From assembly GCA_025965895.1 (NCBI GenBank), contig JAOPWC010000130.1, forward strand, positions 1 to 64,000: a stretch of DNA of 64,000 nucleotides. Reading direction: 5' to 3'. A program made the translations under genes and the position numbers. Of the stretch, positions 32,874 to 41,423 are shown piece by piece. Under the pieces are notes generated by a model that saw only the letters and a program-made list of their open reading frames with translations, did no database searches and was not told where the DNA came from. The DNA comes from Mycobacterium sp. (GTDB lineage Bacteria; Actinomycetota; Actinomycetes; Mycobacteriales; Mycobacteriaceae). The first letter of the stretch is position 1. The number at the start of each line of letters is the position of its first letter.

Positions 32874-34091
32874 ATGATGACCACCAGTTCGCCGACCCGC
32901 GGCGAGGCCGATGCCGACGCGCCGGCCGAGGTGGCTTCGGGGGTGGTGACGCGGCGGCGCGCGGACTTGATCGCGCTGTCGCACGAGATCCACGCCGAGC
33001 CGGAATTGGCGTTCCGCGAACACCGAAGCTGTGCGAAGACGCAGGCGCTGGTCGCCGAGCGCGGATTCGCCGTCACGTCGGGTCCCGGTGAGCTGGACAC
33101 CGCGTTCCGCGCCGACTACGGCGGCGGCGATCTGGTGGTCGCCGTGTGCGCGGAGTACGACGCGCTGCCGGGGCTGGGGCATGCCTGCGGTCACAACATG
33201 ATTGCCGCGTCGGCGGTCGGCGCAGCGCTGGCGCTGGCCGAGGTGGCCGAGCGCCTGGGGCTGACCGTCGTGCTGATGGGCACCCCTGCGGAAGAATCGG
33301 GTGGCGGAAAAGCGTTGCTGCTCGAGGCGGGAGCGTTCGACGACGTCGCCGCCGCGGTGATGATCCACCCCGGTCCGGTCGACATCGCGGCCGCCCGCTC
33401 GCTCGCGTTGTCAGAGGTCGCGGTCGACTACCGGGGCCGGGAATCGCACGCCGCGGTGGCGCCCCACCAGGGTGTCAACGCCGCCGACGCGGTCACTGTC
33501 GCGCAAGTGGCCATCGGGCTGTTGCGTCAGCAGCTGGTGCCCGGCCAGCTGGTGCACGGCATCGTCACCGACGGCGGCCAGGCCAGCAACGTGATCCCCG
33601 GCCGCGCCGCCATGCAGTACACGATGCGGGCCGGCGACCGGGCGTCGCTGCGCGCGCTCGAGGACCGGATGGCCGACTGTTTCCGGGCCGGCGCGATTGC
33701 GACGGGCTGCGAGTATCAGATCAACGAAAGCGCGCCCGCCTACGACGAGTTGCGGCCCGATCCGTGGCTTTCGGCGGTGTTCCGTGCCGAGATGGTCCGG
33801 TGCGGACGCAACCCGGTGTCTGAAGACCTCGAAGCCGCGCTGCCACTCGGCAGTACCGACATGGGCAATATCACTCATGTCATGGCGGGTATCCACCCCG
33901 TTGTGGGCATCGATTCTGGCGGTGCGTCGATTCACCAGCCGGGATTCGCTGCTGCGGCGGTCGGCGCGAGTGCCGACGAAGCCGTGATCGACGGTGCGAT
34001 CATGCTGGCACGCACGGTGATTCAGCTGGCTCAGACGCCCGCCGAGCGGGACCGCGTGTTGCAGGCACGGGCGGACCGGGCACCGCGATGA
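32874..34091 (+). CDS. amiB1: M20 family amidohydrolase/peptidase AmiB1
   Basis: A dinuclear-metal amidase of the M20D (hippurate hydrolase / indole-acetyl-amino acid hydrolase) group, 405 aa. Metal-site residues are visible in AEYDALPGLGHACGHNM (residues about 93-109), GTPAEESGGGK and, near the end, DSGGASIHQPGFAAA. The domain between carries the dimerisation insert starting SEVAVDYRGRESHAAV. The M. tuberculosis pair amiB1-amiA1 is arranged identically. Substrate unknown. Either ATG at 32874 or 32877 can start. Confidence 0.93.
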   Translation: MMTTSSPTRGEADADAPAEVASGVVTRRRADLIALSHEIHAEPELAFREHRSCAKTQALVAERGFAVTSGPGELDTAFRADYGGGDLVVAVCAEYDALPGLGHACGHNMIAASAVGAALALAEVAERLGLTVVLMGTPAEESGGGKALLLEAGAFDDVAAAVMIHPGPVDIAAARSLALSEVAVDYRGRESHAAVAPHQGVNAADAVTVAQVAIGLLRQQLVPGQLVHGIVTDGGQASNVIPGRAAMQYTMRAGDRASLRALEDRMADCFRAGAIATGCEYQINESAPAYDELRPDPWLSAVFRAEMVRCGRNPVSEDLEAALPLGSTDMGNITHVMAGIHPVVGIDSGGASIHQPGFAAAAVGASADEAVIDGAIMLARTVIQLAQTPAERDRVLQARADRAPR

Positions 34092-35263
34092 GCATGGTCG
34101 ATACGGCGGAATCGTGGCTGGCCGCGCACTACGACGACCTGGTCGCCTGGCGGCGGCACATCCACGCTCATCCGGAACTGGGCCGTCAGGAGTTCGGCAC
34201 GACGCAGTTCGTCGCCGCGCAGCTCGCTGACGCCGGTCTGAATCCCAAGGTGCTGCCCGCGGGCACGGGCCTGACGTGCGATCTGGGGCCGGCCCATCTG
34301 CCCAAGATCGCGTTGCGGGCCGACATGGATGCGCTGCCGATGCCCGAACGCACCGGTGCGACGTACGCGTCGGTTGTGCCCAACATCACGCACGCCTGTG
34401 GCCACGACGCGCACACCGCGATGCTGCTCGGGGCGGCGCTGGCGCTGGCGTCGGTGCCCGATCTGCCGGTTGGTGTGCGGCTGATCTTCCAGCCGGCGGA
34501 GGAACTGATGCCGGGCGGGGCGATCGACACGATCGCGGCCGGTGCGCTGGCCGGTGTTTCACGGATCTTCGCGCTGCACTGTGACCCGCGCCTGGATGTC
34601 GGGAAGGTGGCGGTTACCGTCGGCCCGATCACGTCTGCGGCTGACTCGATCGAGATCACGCTGCATTCGCCCGGCGGTCACACGTCCCGGCCGCACCTGA
34701 CGGCCGACTTGGTGTACGGCATCGGCACGCTGATCACCGGTTTGCCGGGGGTGCTGTCACGCCGCATCGACCCGCGCAACAGCACGGTCATGGTGTGGGG
34801 TGCGGTCAACGCGGGGGTGGCCGCCAATGCGATTCCCCAGGTCGGGACGCTGGCCGGGACGATCCGCACCGCCAGCCACGAGACTTGGCTGACGCTGGAG
34901 GCGATCGTGCGCGAAACCGTGACGTCGCTGTTGGCTCCGCTTGGTGTCGAGCACTCTCTTCAGTACCGCCGCGGCGTGCCGCCGGTGGTCAACGAGGAGA
35001 TCTCGACGCGCATCCTGACGCATGCGATAGAAGCTGTGGGGCCCGATATGCTGGCGGAAACGCGCCAGTCCGGTGGTGGTGAGGACTTCTCCTGGTATCT
35101 GGAGGAAGTGCCGGGCGCAATGGCGCGGCTGGGGGTGTGGTCGGGTCGCGGGCAACAGCTCGACCTGCACCAGCCGACATTCGACCTGGACGAGCGGGCG
35201 CTCGCTGTCGGGCTGCGGGTGCTCGTCAACATCGTCGAGCAGGCCGCCACGTTCGGGGCCTAG
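34088..35263 (+). CDS. amiA1: M20 family amidohydrolase/peptidase AmiA1
   Basis: Second M20D amidohydrolase, 391 aa, joined to amiB1 by ATGA. Metal-binding signatures are LRADMDALPMPERTG and ITHACGHDAHTAMLLG; QPAEELMPGGAID holds the catalytic glutamate pair, and SGGGEDFSWYLEEVPG the C-terminal ligand region. The two products share a fold but only modest identity, so they may act on different N-acyl amino acids. Its TAG stop overlaps that of the convergent ltrA-like gene (ctag). Confidence 0.95.
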   Translation: MSMVDTAESWLAAHYDDLVAWRRHIHAHPELGRQEFGTTQFVAAQLADAGLNPKVLPAGTGLTCDLGPAHLPKIALRADMDALPMPERTGATYASVVPNITHACGHDAHTAMLLGAALALASVPDLPVGVRLIFQPAEELMPGGAIDTIAAGALAGVSRIFALHCDPRLDVGKVAVTVGPITSAADSIEITLHSPGGHTSRPHLTADLVYGIGTLITGLPGVLSRRIDPRNSTVMVWGAVNAGVAANAIPQVGTLAGTIRTASHETWLTLEAIVRETVTSLLAPLGVEHSLQYRRGVPPVVNEEISTRILTHAIEAVGPDMLAETRQSGGGEDFSWYLEEVPGAMARLGVWSGRGQQLDLHQPTFDLDERALAVGLRVLVNIVEQAATFGA

Positions 35264-36420
35264 CGGATCTTTCCGGCGATGGCGGGCCCGACCCGGGGAC
35301 GCCGCCACAATTCCCAGCTCAGGCGCAACGCCCCGATCGCGCCGAGAACCACCAGCGTCAGCACGGCCGGGATGTGGACAGCGAGCGGCAATACGAGCAG
35401 GCACGCCGCACCGGTAATGAGCCGGTCGACGGTGAGTTGGTGGTGATCGCGCCACCGGTAGGCCACATCTCCCAGGTAAAACAGCGCCACGCCGCCGGTC
35501 AGCGCAAGGGCGGGCAGCGTTTTCAGGGGCGCGTCGAATTGCGCCACCGAGGCGTGGGCGCCGACGGCGAAGAACACGATGCCGGCGACGAGCAGCAGGT
35601 GCAGATAGCTGTAGGCATCGCGGGCCAGCAACGCCCGCTCGGTGCCGTCGGCGTGCCGCAGTCTCTGCTCCGCTCCGGAGGTGAGGCCGAAGTAGGTCCA
35701 CCACAGGGTGGCGGAGATCAGGACACCAAGGACCAGGCAGGCGATAACGCCGGGCTTTTGGATGTCTTTTCCACCGGTGCCCAATTCGACGATCGCCTCA
35801 CCCAACGCGATGATGACGATCGAGCCGTGGCGTTCAACGAAATAGGACGGCACTACCCTGAAGCCGCCGATGCTCGTCACGAGCGGCACGCTGTAGTCGA
35901 TGCAGGCCGCAGCGACCCACAGCAACTCGCGGTAGGGCGAGTCGACGAACGCGGCGGCGACGATCAATGCCGGGGCCGCGACGAAGGCCGGCGCCATCCG
36001 GCGCGCTGCGGTCCGTGTATCCAGCGCCTCACCGGACGCGCCTGCAAGCAGCTTGACGACGTGGATCAGCCGAACGACGAACAACGCCAGGCCGAACACA
36101 AGCGCTCCGCTGCCGAATGCGGTCGGCGTCGCGGTTGCCGCGACGAGCATGGCCGCCATCGCCACAATCATCACGCTGGTGTGTCTCACGTCGTTCGTGC
36201 CGAACGCGTTCCTCAGCCAGGTGTAGCGTTCCCACGCCCACCACACCGCGAGCAGAGCCAGCACCCCACGCCCAAATCCCAGCCAGCTGACATGGGAAAG
36301 CATCAGTTGGGTGACTTGGGACATCGCAAACACGAACACGAGGTCGAAGAACAGCTCCAGGTTGCCCGGTGAGCGTTCGTCGTCCGGTTGCCGTGATCCG
36401 TCTGATCCATCCCCCGACAT
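35260..36420 (-). CDS. ltrA: Low-temperature-requirement A (LtrA) family membrane protein
   Basis: A 386-aa polytopic protein with about ten to twelve hydrophobic helices. The N-terminal family signature NLELFFDLVFVFAMSQVTQLM is clear, as is ERHGSIVIIALGEAIVELG in the middle. LtrA proteins were first linked to growth at low temperature in Listeria, but their biochemical role is unknown. The ATG at 36420 gives the typical short polar N-terminus. Confidence 0.92.
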   Translation of the reverse strand: MSGDGSDGSRQPDDERSPGNLELFFDLVFVFAMSQVTQLMLSHVSWLGFGRGVLALLAVWWAWERYTWLRNAFGTNDVRHTSVMIVAMAAMLVAATATPTAFGSGALVFGLALFVVRLIHVVKLLAGASGEALDTRTAARRMAPAFVAAPALIVAAAFVDSPYRELLWVAAACIDYSVPLVTSIGGFRVVPSYFVERHGSIVIIALGEAIVELGTGGKDIQKPGVIACLVLGVLISATLWWTYFGLTSGAEQRLRHADGTERALLARDAYSYLHLLLVAGIVFFAVGAHASVAQFDAPLKTLPALALTGGVALFYLGDVAYRWRDHHQLTVDRLITGAACLLVLPLAVHIPAVLTLVVLGAIGALRLSWELWRRPRVGPAIAGKIR

Positions 36421-36771
36421 GGTCGTGTGATTACCCAGCCGCGGAAGCCGCAACGCAGCCGAATGCCGCGGGAATATGAGGGGCCAAAGGGTTTCAGCAC
36501 ATGGGCGAGGTTTTGGCGGTGCTCGAGTGGCCGGTGTGGCTGCGCCGTCGCGAACCGATCGACCACCGCCGAACAGAAGGTCGGCCACCGTCGGCGGCCA
36601 GAATAGCTATCCGCTTGCCCTGCAGTTCATTTGCCAGGCCCAGGCCGCCCGCAAGCGCTCCGCGATAGGCCAAGCGGCGCATTCCGCGGGTTCGGCGGGC
36701 TCAACCAGGCAGAACCAATGATGATCTGGAACATGTTCCCGGCGTTGGCTTTCGCCCTACCCGCCTCGGAC
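36421..36771. other. 351-bp intergenic region, possible degenerate gene remnant
   Basis: No intact gene is supported. On the minus strand around 36625-36584 a short frame reads NELQGKRIAILAADG, which resembles the opening of DJ-1/PfpI-type proteins. The frame loses all resemblance right after it and stops. This could be chance or a decayed gene. The rest is featureless apart from the promoter region that ltrA needs. Confidence 0.4.
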
Positions 36772-37251
36772 TTAGCCGCCGTGCCCCGGACCGACGTTAC
36801 GCGCCGGTCGGGTGCGCAGAGCCTGCACATAGTCGGGTGGTGCACCGGCGATTTCGGCTGCATCGGCCATCACGCCGAGATAGCGCGCCGAGGGCAGTCC
36901 GCCCTCCCATGCGTCCAAGACGTACAACCACGCGAGCACCGGATCCGTGGTGGTGTCAGACGACAGCCGCTGCACTCGGCATCGGATCTTCTTGTGGACG
37001 CCCAGTTCCGAGCCTTCCCAGCGGTCCAGATTCGTCTCGTCCGACGGGGTCATGTCGTAGAGCACGACGAACACCTTCGAGTGCGGTTCCTCAACGACCG
37101 TGGCCAGTGCGCCCTCCCAGCCAATGTCCTCGCCTCCGAAAGTGAGCCGCCAGCCGTGCAGCCAGCCCGTTCCGGCCATCGGGGAATGCGGCGCCCGCTG
37201 CAGCATCTGCTCGGGATGCATGTTCGACCCGTACGCGGCGTAGATCGGCAC
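36772..37251 (-). CDS. Gamma-glutamylcyclotransferase-like protein (Rv3304 homologue)
   Basis: A 159-aa protein of the GGCT/AIG2 fold. MPIYAAYGSNMHPEQMLQR contains the YGSN substrate-binding loop near residues 7-10. The acidic residue usually serving as catalytic base may be E79 in LDRWEGSE. The C-terminal ARYLGVMADAAEIAGAPPDY is typical of mycobacterial members. It is divergent from lpdA with 66 bp between starts. The real substrate is unproven. Confidence 0.87.
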   Translation of the reverse strand: MPIYAAYGSNMHPEQMLQRAPHSPMAGTGWLHGWRLTFGGEDIGWEGALATVVEEPHSKVFVVLYDMTPSDETNLDRWEGSELGVHKKIRCRVQRLSSDTTTDPVLAWLYVLDAWEGGLPSARYLGVMADAAEIAGAPPDYVQALRTRPARNVGPGHGG

Positions 37252-37317
37252 GGGAAAAGCCTAAAGCGTTTCCCGGTGGCTGGGCGCCCAACTGTGCGAG
37301 TGGCTACGGTTGGGGCT

Positions 37318-38730
37318 GTGGCAACCCGCATCGTGATCATCGGCGGCGGGCCCGCCGGGTACGAGGCGGCATTGGTCGCGGCCGCACATAGCTCCGACGT
37401 CGACGTGACCGTGGTCGACTCCGACGGCATCGGTGGCGCCTGCGTGATGTTCGACTGCGTGCCGTCGAAAACGCTCATCGCGTCGACCGGCCTTCGCACC
37501 GACCTGCGTCGTGCTCCAGACCTCGGCTACGACTTGAATTTCGAGGACGCCAAGGTCCTGGTGCCGAAGCTCTACCGGCGCGTCAAGACGCTGGCAGCCG
37601 CCCAGTCAGCCGACATCACCAATGCGCTGTGCGCCCACGGCGTGAAGATTCTCGACGGCCGCGGCGAACTCGTCGATGACGTGCCCGGCCTGGCTCAGCA
37701 CCGTGTCAAGGTCACGTCGCCCGACAGCAGTACCTGCACCCTGCATGCAGACGTCGTGCTGATCGCCACCGGGGCCAGCCCACGAGTCCTGCCCGGCGCC
37801 GAACCCGACGGCGAGCGAATCCTGACCTGGCGGCAGCTCTACGACCAGGACGAGCTGCCTGAACACCTGGTCGTGGTCGGCTCGGGTGTCACCGGCGCCG
37901 AGTTCGTCAACGCCTACACCGAACTCGGCGTGATGGTCACCGTCGTCGCCAGCCGCGACCAGATCCTGCCGCACGAGGACTCCGACGCCGCCGCCGTGCT
38001 GGAGGACGTGTTCGCCGAACGCGGCGTGACGCTGGTCAAGAACGCCCGCGCCGACAAGGTCCTCCGCACCGACGCCGGCGTCGTGGTGCAGATGACCGAC
38101 GGCCGCTGCGTCGAAGGCAGCCACGCGCTGATGACAGTCGGATCTGTGCCCAACACCCGGGGGCTCGGCCTCGAGCGGGTCGGCATCGAGCTCGGCAAGG
38201 GCAACTACCTGGTCGTCGACCGGGTGTCGCGCACACCGGTGCCGACGATCTACGCCGCCGGCGACTGTACTGGGCTGCTGCTGTTGGCCTCGGTCGCGGC
38301 GATGCAGGGCCGCATCGCGATGTACCACGCGCTGGGTGAGGCCGTCACCCCGATCCGGCTGCGTACGGTCTCGGCGGCCGTCTTCACCCGGCCCGAGATC
38401 GCGGCCGTCGGCGTACCGCAGTCGGCAATCGACAGCGGCAAAGTGCCTGCCCGCACGATCATGCTGCCGCTGAACACCAACGCCCGCGCCAAGATGTCCA
38501 GCCTGCGGCGCGGCTTCGTCAAGATCTTCTGCCGCCCGGCCACCGGCGTCGTGATCGGCGGCGTCGTGGTGGCGCCGGTCGCATCCGAGCTGATCCTGCC
38601 GATCGCATTGGCCGTGCAGAACCTGCTGTCGGTCACCGATCTCGCCGCGACACTGTCGGTCTACCCGTCGCTGTCCGGGTCGGTCACCGAGGCGGCCCGC
38701 CAGTTGATGGCGCACGACGACCTGGATTGA
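37318..38730 (+). CDS. lpdA: FAD-dependent pyridine nucleotide-disulfide oxidoreductase LpdA
   Basis: A 470-aa flavoprotein with FAD motif RIVIIGGGPAGYEAALV, NAD(P) motif VVVGSGVTGAEFVNAYTELG and IYAAGDCTGLLLLASV. Its M. tuberculosis homologue (Rv3303c) is a quinone reductase, not a lipoamide dehydrogenase. Here residues C42 and C47 (CVMFDC) form a full CxxxxC pair, whereas I recall the tuberculosis protein as lacking the first Cys. The C-terminal HxxxxE dyad of true disulfide reductases is absent (YPSLSGS). GTG at 37318 is chosen from homology. It is followed by glpD. Confidence 0.94.
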   Translation: MATRIVIIGGGPAGYEAALVAAAHSSDVDVTVVDSDGIGGACVMFDCVPSKTLIASTGLRTDLRRAPDLGYDLNFEDAKVLVPKLYRRVKTLAAAQSADITNALCAHGVKILDGRGELVDDVPGLAQHRVKVTSPDSSTCTLHADVVLIATGASPRVLPGAEPDGERILTWRQLYDQDELPEHLVVVGSGVTGAEFVNAYTELGVMVTVVASRDQILPHEDSDAAAVLEDVFAERGVTLVKNARADKVLRTDAGVVVQMTDGRCVEGSHALMTVGSVPNTRGLGLERVGIELGKGNYLVVDRVSRTPVPTIYAAGDCTGLLLLASVAAMQGRIAMYHALGEAVTPIRLRTVSAAVFTRPEIAAVGVPQSAIDSGKVPARTIMLPLNTNARAKMSSLRRGFVKIFCRPATGVVIGGVVVAPVASELILPIALAVQNLLSVTDLAATLSVYPSLSGSVTEAARQLMAHDDLD

Positions 38731-38751
38731 CCCGTAATCTGAGGATAAGTG

Positions 38752-38796
38752 ACCGACCAGTAACAAACCGACCAGTAACAGACCGACCAGTAACAA
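38752..38796. repeat. Three tandem copies of a 15-bp unit before glpD
   Basis: accgaccagtaacaa occurs at 38752-38766, 38767-38781 (one change) and 38782-38796. The last copy is followed at once by the ggag ribosome site and the GTG of glpD. The array lies in the mRNA leader or promoter of glpD. Confidence 0.95.
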
Positions 38797-38805
38797 GGAG
38801 TACCT

Positions 38806-40551
38806 GTGATCGAGGCTGCCCCCGCTCCTGGCAACGGGCAGACGTTCCTGGGTCCCCGGGAGCGGGCCGTGGCATGGGAGCGGCTCGGGTCCGAGCAGTT
38901 CGACGTCGTGGTGATCGGCGGCGGCGTAGTGGGTGCGGGCGCCGCGCTGGACGCCGCCACCCGCGGGTTGAAGGTCGCGCTGGTGGAAGCGCGCGACTTC
39001 GCCTCCGGCACGTCGAGCCGGTCGTCGAAGATGTTCCACGGCGGCCTTCGCTACCTCGAACAGCTGGAGTTCGGCCTGGTGCGTGAGGCGCTGCACGAGC
39101 GTGAGCTGTCGCTGACCACGCTGGCGCCGCATCTGGTCAAGCCGCTGCCGTTCTTGTTTCCGCTGACCAAACGGTGGTGGGAGCGGCCCTACGTGGCAGC
39201 CGGCATGTTCCTCTACGACCAGCTCGGCGGCGCGAAATCAGTTCCGCCACAGAAGCACTTGACGAAGGCGGGAGCGCTGCGGCTGGCGCCGGGCCTGAAG
39301 CGCAGCTCGCTGATCGGCGGCATCCGCTACTACGACACCGTGGTCGACGATGCGCGGCACACCATGACCGTCGCCCGCACGGCCGCACACTACGGCGCGG
39401 TGGTGCGGGCGTCGACGCAGGTCGTGTCGCTGCTGCGCGAGGGTGACCGCGTGATCGGCGTGCGCGTGCGCGACTCCGAAGACGGCGCGATGACCGGGGT
39501 GCGCGGCCACGTCGTGATCAATGCCACCGGGGTGTGGACCGACGAGATCCAAGCGTTGTCAAAGCAGCGCGGACGATTCCGGGTGCGCGCATCCAAGGGT
39601 GTGCACATCGTCGTCCCGCGCGACCGCATCGTCAGCGAGGTGGCGATCATTCTGCGCACAGAGAAGTCGGTGCTCTTCGTGATCCCGTGGGGCACGCACT
39701 GGATCATCGGCACCACGGACACCGACTGGAACCTCGACCTGGCCCACCCGGCGGCCACGAAGGCCGACATCGACTACATCCTCGGGCACGTCAACACCGT
39801 GCTGGCCACCCCGCTGACCCACGACGACATCGACGGCGTCTACGCCGGCCTGCGCCCGCTGCTGGCGGGGGAGAGCGACGACACTTCCAAGCTCTCACGT
39901 GAGCACGCGGTGGCGGTGCCTGCGCCCGGGCTGGTCGCGATCGCCGGCGGCAAGTACACCACCTACCGGGTGATGGGCGCGGACGCGGTGGACGCCGCCA
40001 GTGAGTTCATTCCGGCACGGGTGGCGCCGTCGATCACCGAGAAGGTGCCACTGCTGGGTGCCGACGGTTACTTCGCGCTGGTCAACCAGACCGAGCGGGT
40101 CGGTGCCTACTACGGGCTGCACCCGTATCGGGTGCGGCATCTGCTGGACCGGTACGGGTCGCTCATCGGCGAGGTGCTGGCGATGGCCGAGGACAGGCCG
40201 GAGTTGCTGACACCGATCACCGAGGCGCCGGTCTACTTGAAGGTGGAGGCGGTGTACGCGGCGGTCGCGGAGGGGGCCCTTCACCTCGAGGACATCCTGG
40301 CGCGGCGGATGCGGATCGCGATCGAATACCCGCACCGCGGCGTCGACTGCGCTCGCGAAGTCGCCGAAGTGGTTGCGCCGGTGCTGGGTTGGGACGCGGC
40401 GGACATCAAACGCGAGGTCGACACGTACATCGCGCGGGTGGACGCCGAGGTGCGCTCCCAACAGCAGCCCGACGACGAGTCGGCCGACGCGCTGCGGGCC
40501 GCGGCGCCGGAGGCCCGCGCCGAGATCCTCGAACCGGTACCCCTGACGTGA
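38806..40551 (+). CDS. glpD: Glycerol-3-phosphate dehydrogenase (FAD, quinone-linked)
   Basis: A membrane-associated flavoenzyme passing electrons from glycerol-3-phosphate to the quinone pool, 581 aa. The FAD motif is VVVIGGGVVGAGAALDAATR. The signature MFHGGLRYLEQLEFGLVREA and GIIGTTDTDW-like IIGTTDTDWNLDLA follow, and a C-terminal domain begins near residue 400. It matches GlpD2 (Rv3302c), always next to lpdA. It uses GTG at 38806 with ggag 5 nt upstream. Its stop overlaps the next gene. Confidence 0.96.
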   Translation: MIEAAPAPGNGQTFLGPRERAVAWERLGSEQFDVVVIGGGVVGAGAALDAATRGLKVALVEARDFASGTSSRSSKMFHGGLRYLEQLEFGLVREALHERELSLTTLAPHLVKPLPFLFPLTKRWWERPYVAAGMFLYDQLGGAKSVPPQKHLTKAGALRLAPGLKRSSLIGGIRYYDTVVDDARHTMTVARTAAHYGAVVRASTQVVSLLREGDRVIGVRVRDSEDGAMTGVRGHVVINATGVWTDEIQALSKQRGRFRVRASKGVHIVVPRDRIVSEVAIILRTEKSVLFVIPWGTHWIIGTTDTDWNLDLAHPAATKADIDYILGHVNTVLATPLTHDDIDGVYAGLRPLLAGESDDTSKLSREHAVAVPAPGLVAIAGGKYTTYRVMGADAVDAASEFIPARVAPSITEKVPLLGADGYFALVNQTERVGAYYGLHPYRVRHLLDRYGSLIGEVLAMAEDRPELLTPITEAPVYLKVEAVYAAVAEGALHLEDILARRMRIAIEYPHRGVDCAREVAEVVAPVLGWDAADIKREVDTYIARVDAEVRSQQQPDDESADALRAAAPEARAEILEPVPLT

Positions 40552-41423
40552 GCAGAGCCATCCGGGCTGCCCCGTTGCCGGTGCGCGACGGGCTCGGGCC
40601 GGCGCGGTTGCGGCTGCGCGGCGGCTCGGTCGTCGATGAGTTCCGGGTCAGGTTCGGTCCGGCCGCGGCGGCGAGGGTGCGGGCCGGCGAGGTCGTGGAC
40701 GCCGACGGTGCCGTGCTCGACGTGGCAAGCGTGCTGCCCGCCGGGGCGCGGGTGTACTTCTACCGGGAGCTGCCCGACGAGGTGCCGGTGCCGTTTGACA
40801 CTGCGGTGCTGCATCGCGACGACGGCATCGTCGTGGTGGACAAGCCACACTTCCTTGCGACGATGCCGCGGGGTCGGCACGTCGCCCAGACCGCGTTGGT
40901 GCGGCTACGCCGACAGCTCGATCTGCCGGAGCTGAGCCCCGCACACCGGCTGGACCGCCTCACCGCGGGCGTCCTGTTGTTCACCACCCGGCGCGAGCTG
41001 CGCGGGCGCTATCAATCGCTGTTTGCGCGGGGATTGGTGGCCAAGACGTATCTGGCGCGCTCGGCGGGCGTGGCGTCGGTGACGCCGCCGACTGTGGTGC
41101 GGAGCCGAATCGTGAAGCGGCGCGGTTGCCTACAGGCGGTTGTGGAGGCGGGCAAACCCAACGCGGAGACCTTGGTCGAGCCGCTCGGCGGCGCCCTCTA
41201 CCGGCTCCAGCCGCGCACGGGGCGCACCCACCAGTTGCGGGTGCACATGGCGTCGATCGGCCTGCCCATCGACGGAGACCCGTTGTACCCAACCGTTGTC
41301 GACGTCCCTGCCGACGACTTTTCGGCGCCGCTGCAGCTCCTTGCGGAGTGCCTCGAGTTCGAGGACCCCGTCAGCGCGGAGCGCCGCCGCTTCGTCAGCG
41401 GGCGCACGCTAGCCGGCCGATGA
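40548..41423 (+). CDS. RluA-family pseudouridine synthase
   Basis: A 291-aa pseudouridine synthase that isomerises uridines in RNA. The catalytic aspartate is D136 in AHRLDRLTAGVLLFT. LQPRTGRTHQLRVHM and GLPIDGDPLYP are further RluA signatures. The N-terminus carries an S4-like stretch that looks weakly conserved. GTG at 40548 overlaps the glpD stop (GTGA), and its own stop overlaps the next gene (ATGA). The target nucleotide is unknown; tRNA or rRNA are both possible. Confidence 0.92.
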   Translation: MSRAIRAAPLPVRDGLGPARLRLRGGSVVDEFRVRFGPAAAARVRAGEVVDADGAVLDVASVLPAGARVYFYRELPDEVPVPFDTAVLHRDDGIVVVDKPHFLATMPRGRHVAQTALVRLRRQLDLPELSPAHRLDRLTAGVLLFTTRRELRGRYQSLFARGLVAKTYLARSAGVASVTPPTVVRSRIVKRRGCLQAVVEAGKPNAETLVEPLGGALYRLQPRTGRTHQLRVHMASIGLPIDGDPLYPTVVDVPADDFSAPLQLLAECLEFEDPVSAERRRFVSGRTLAGR

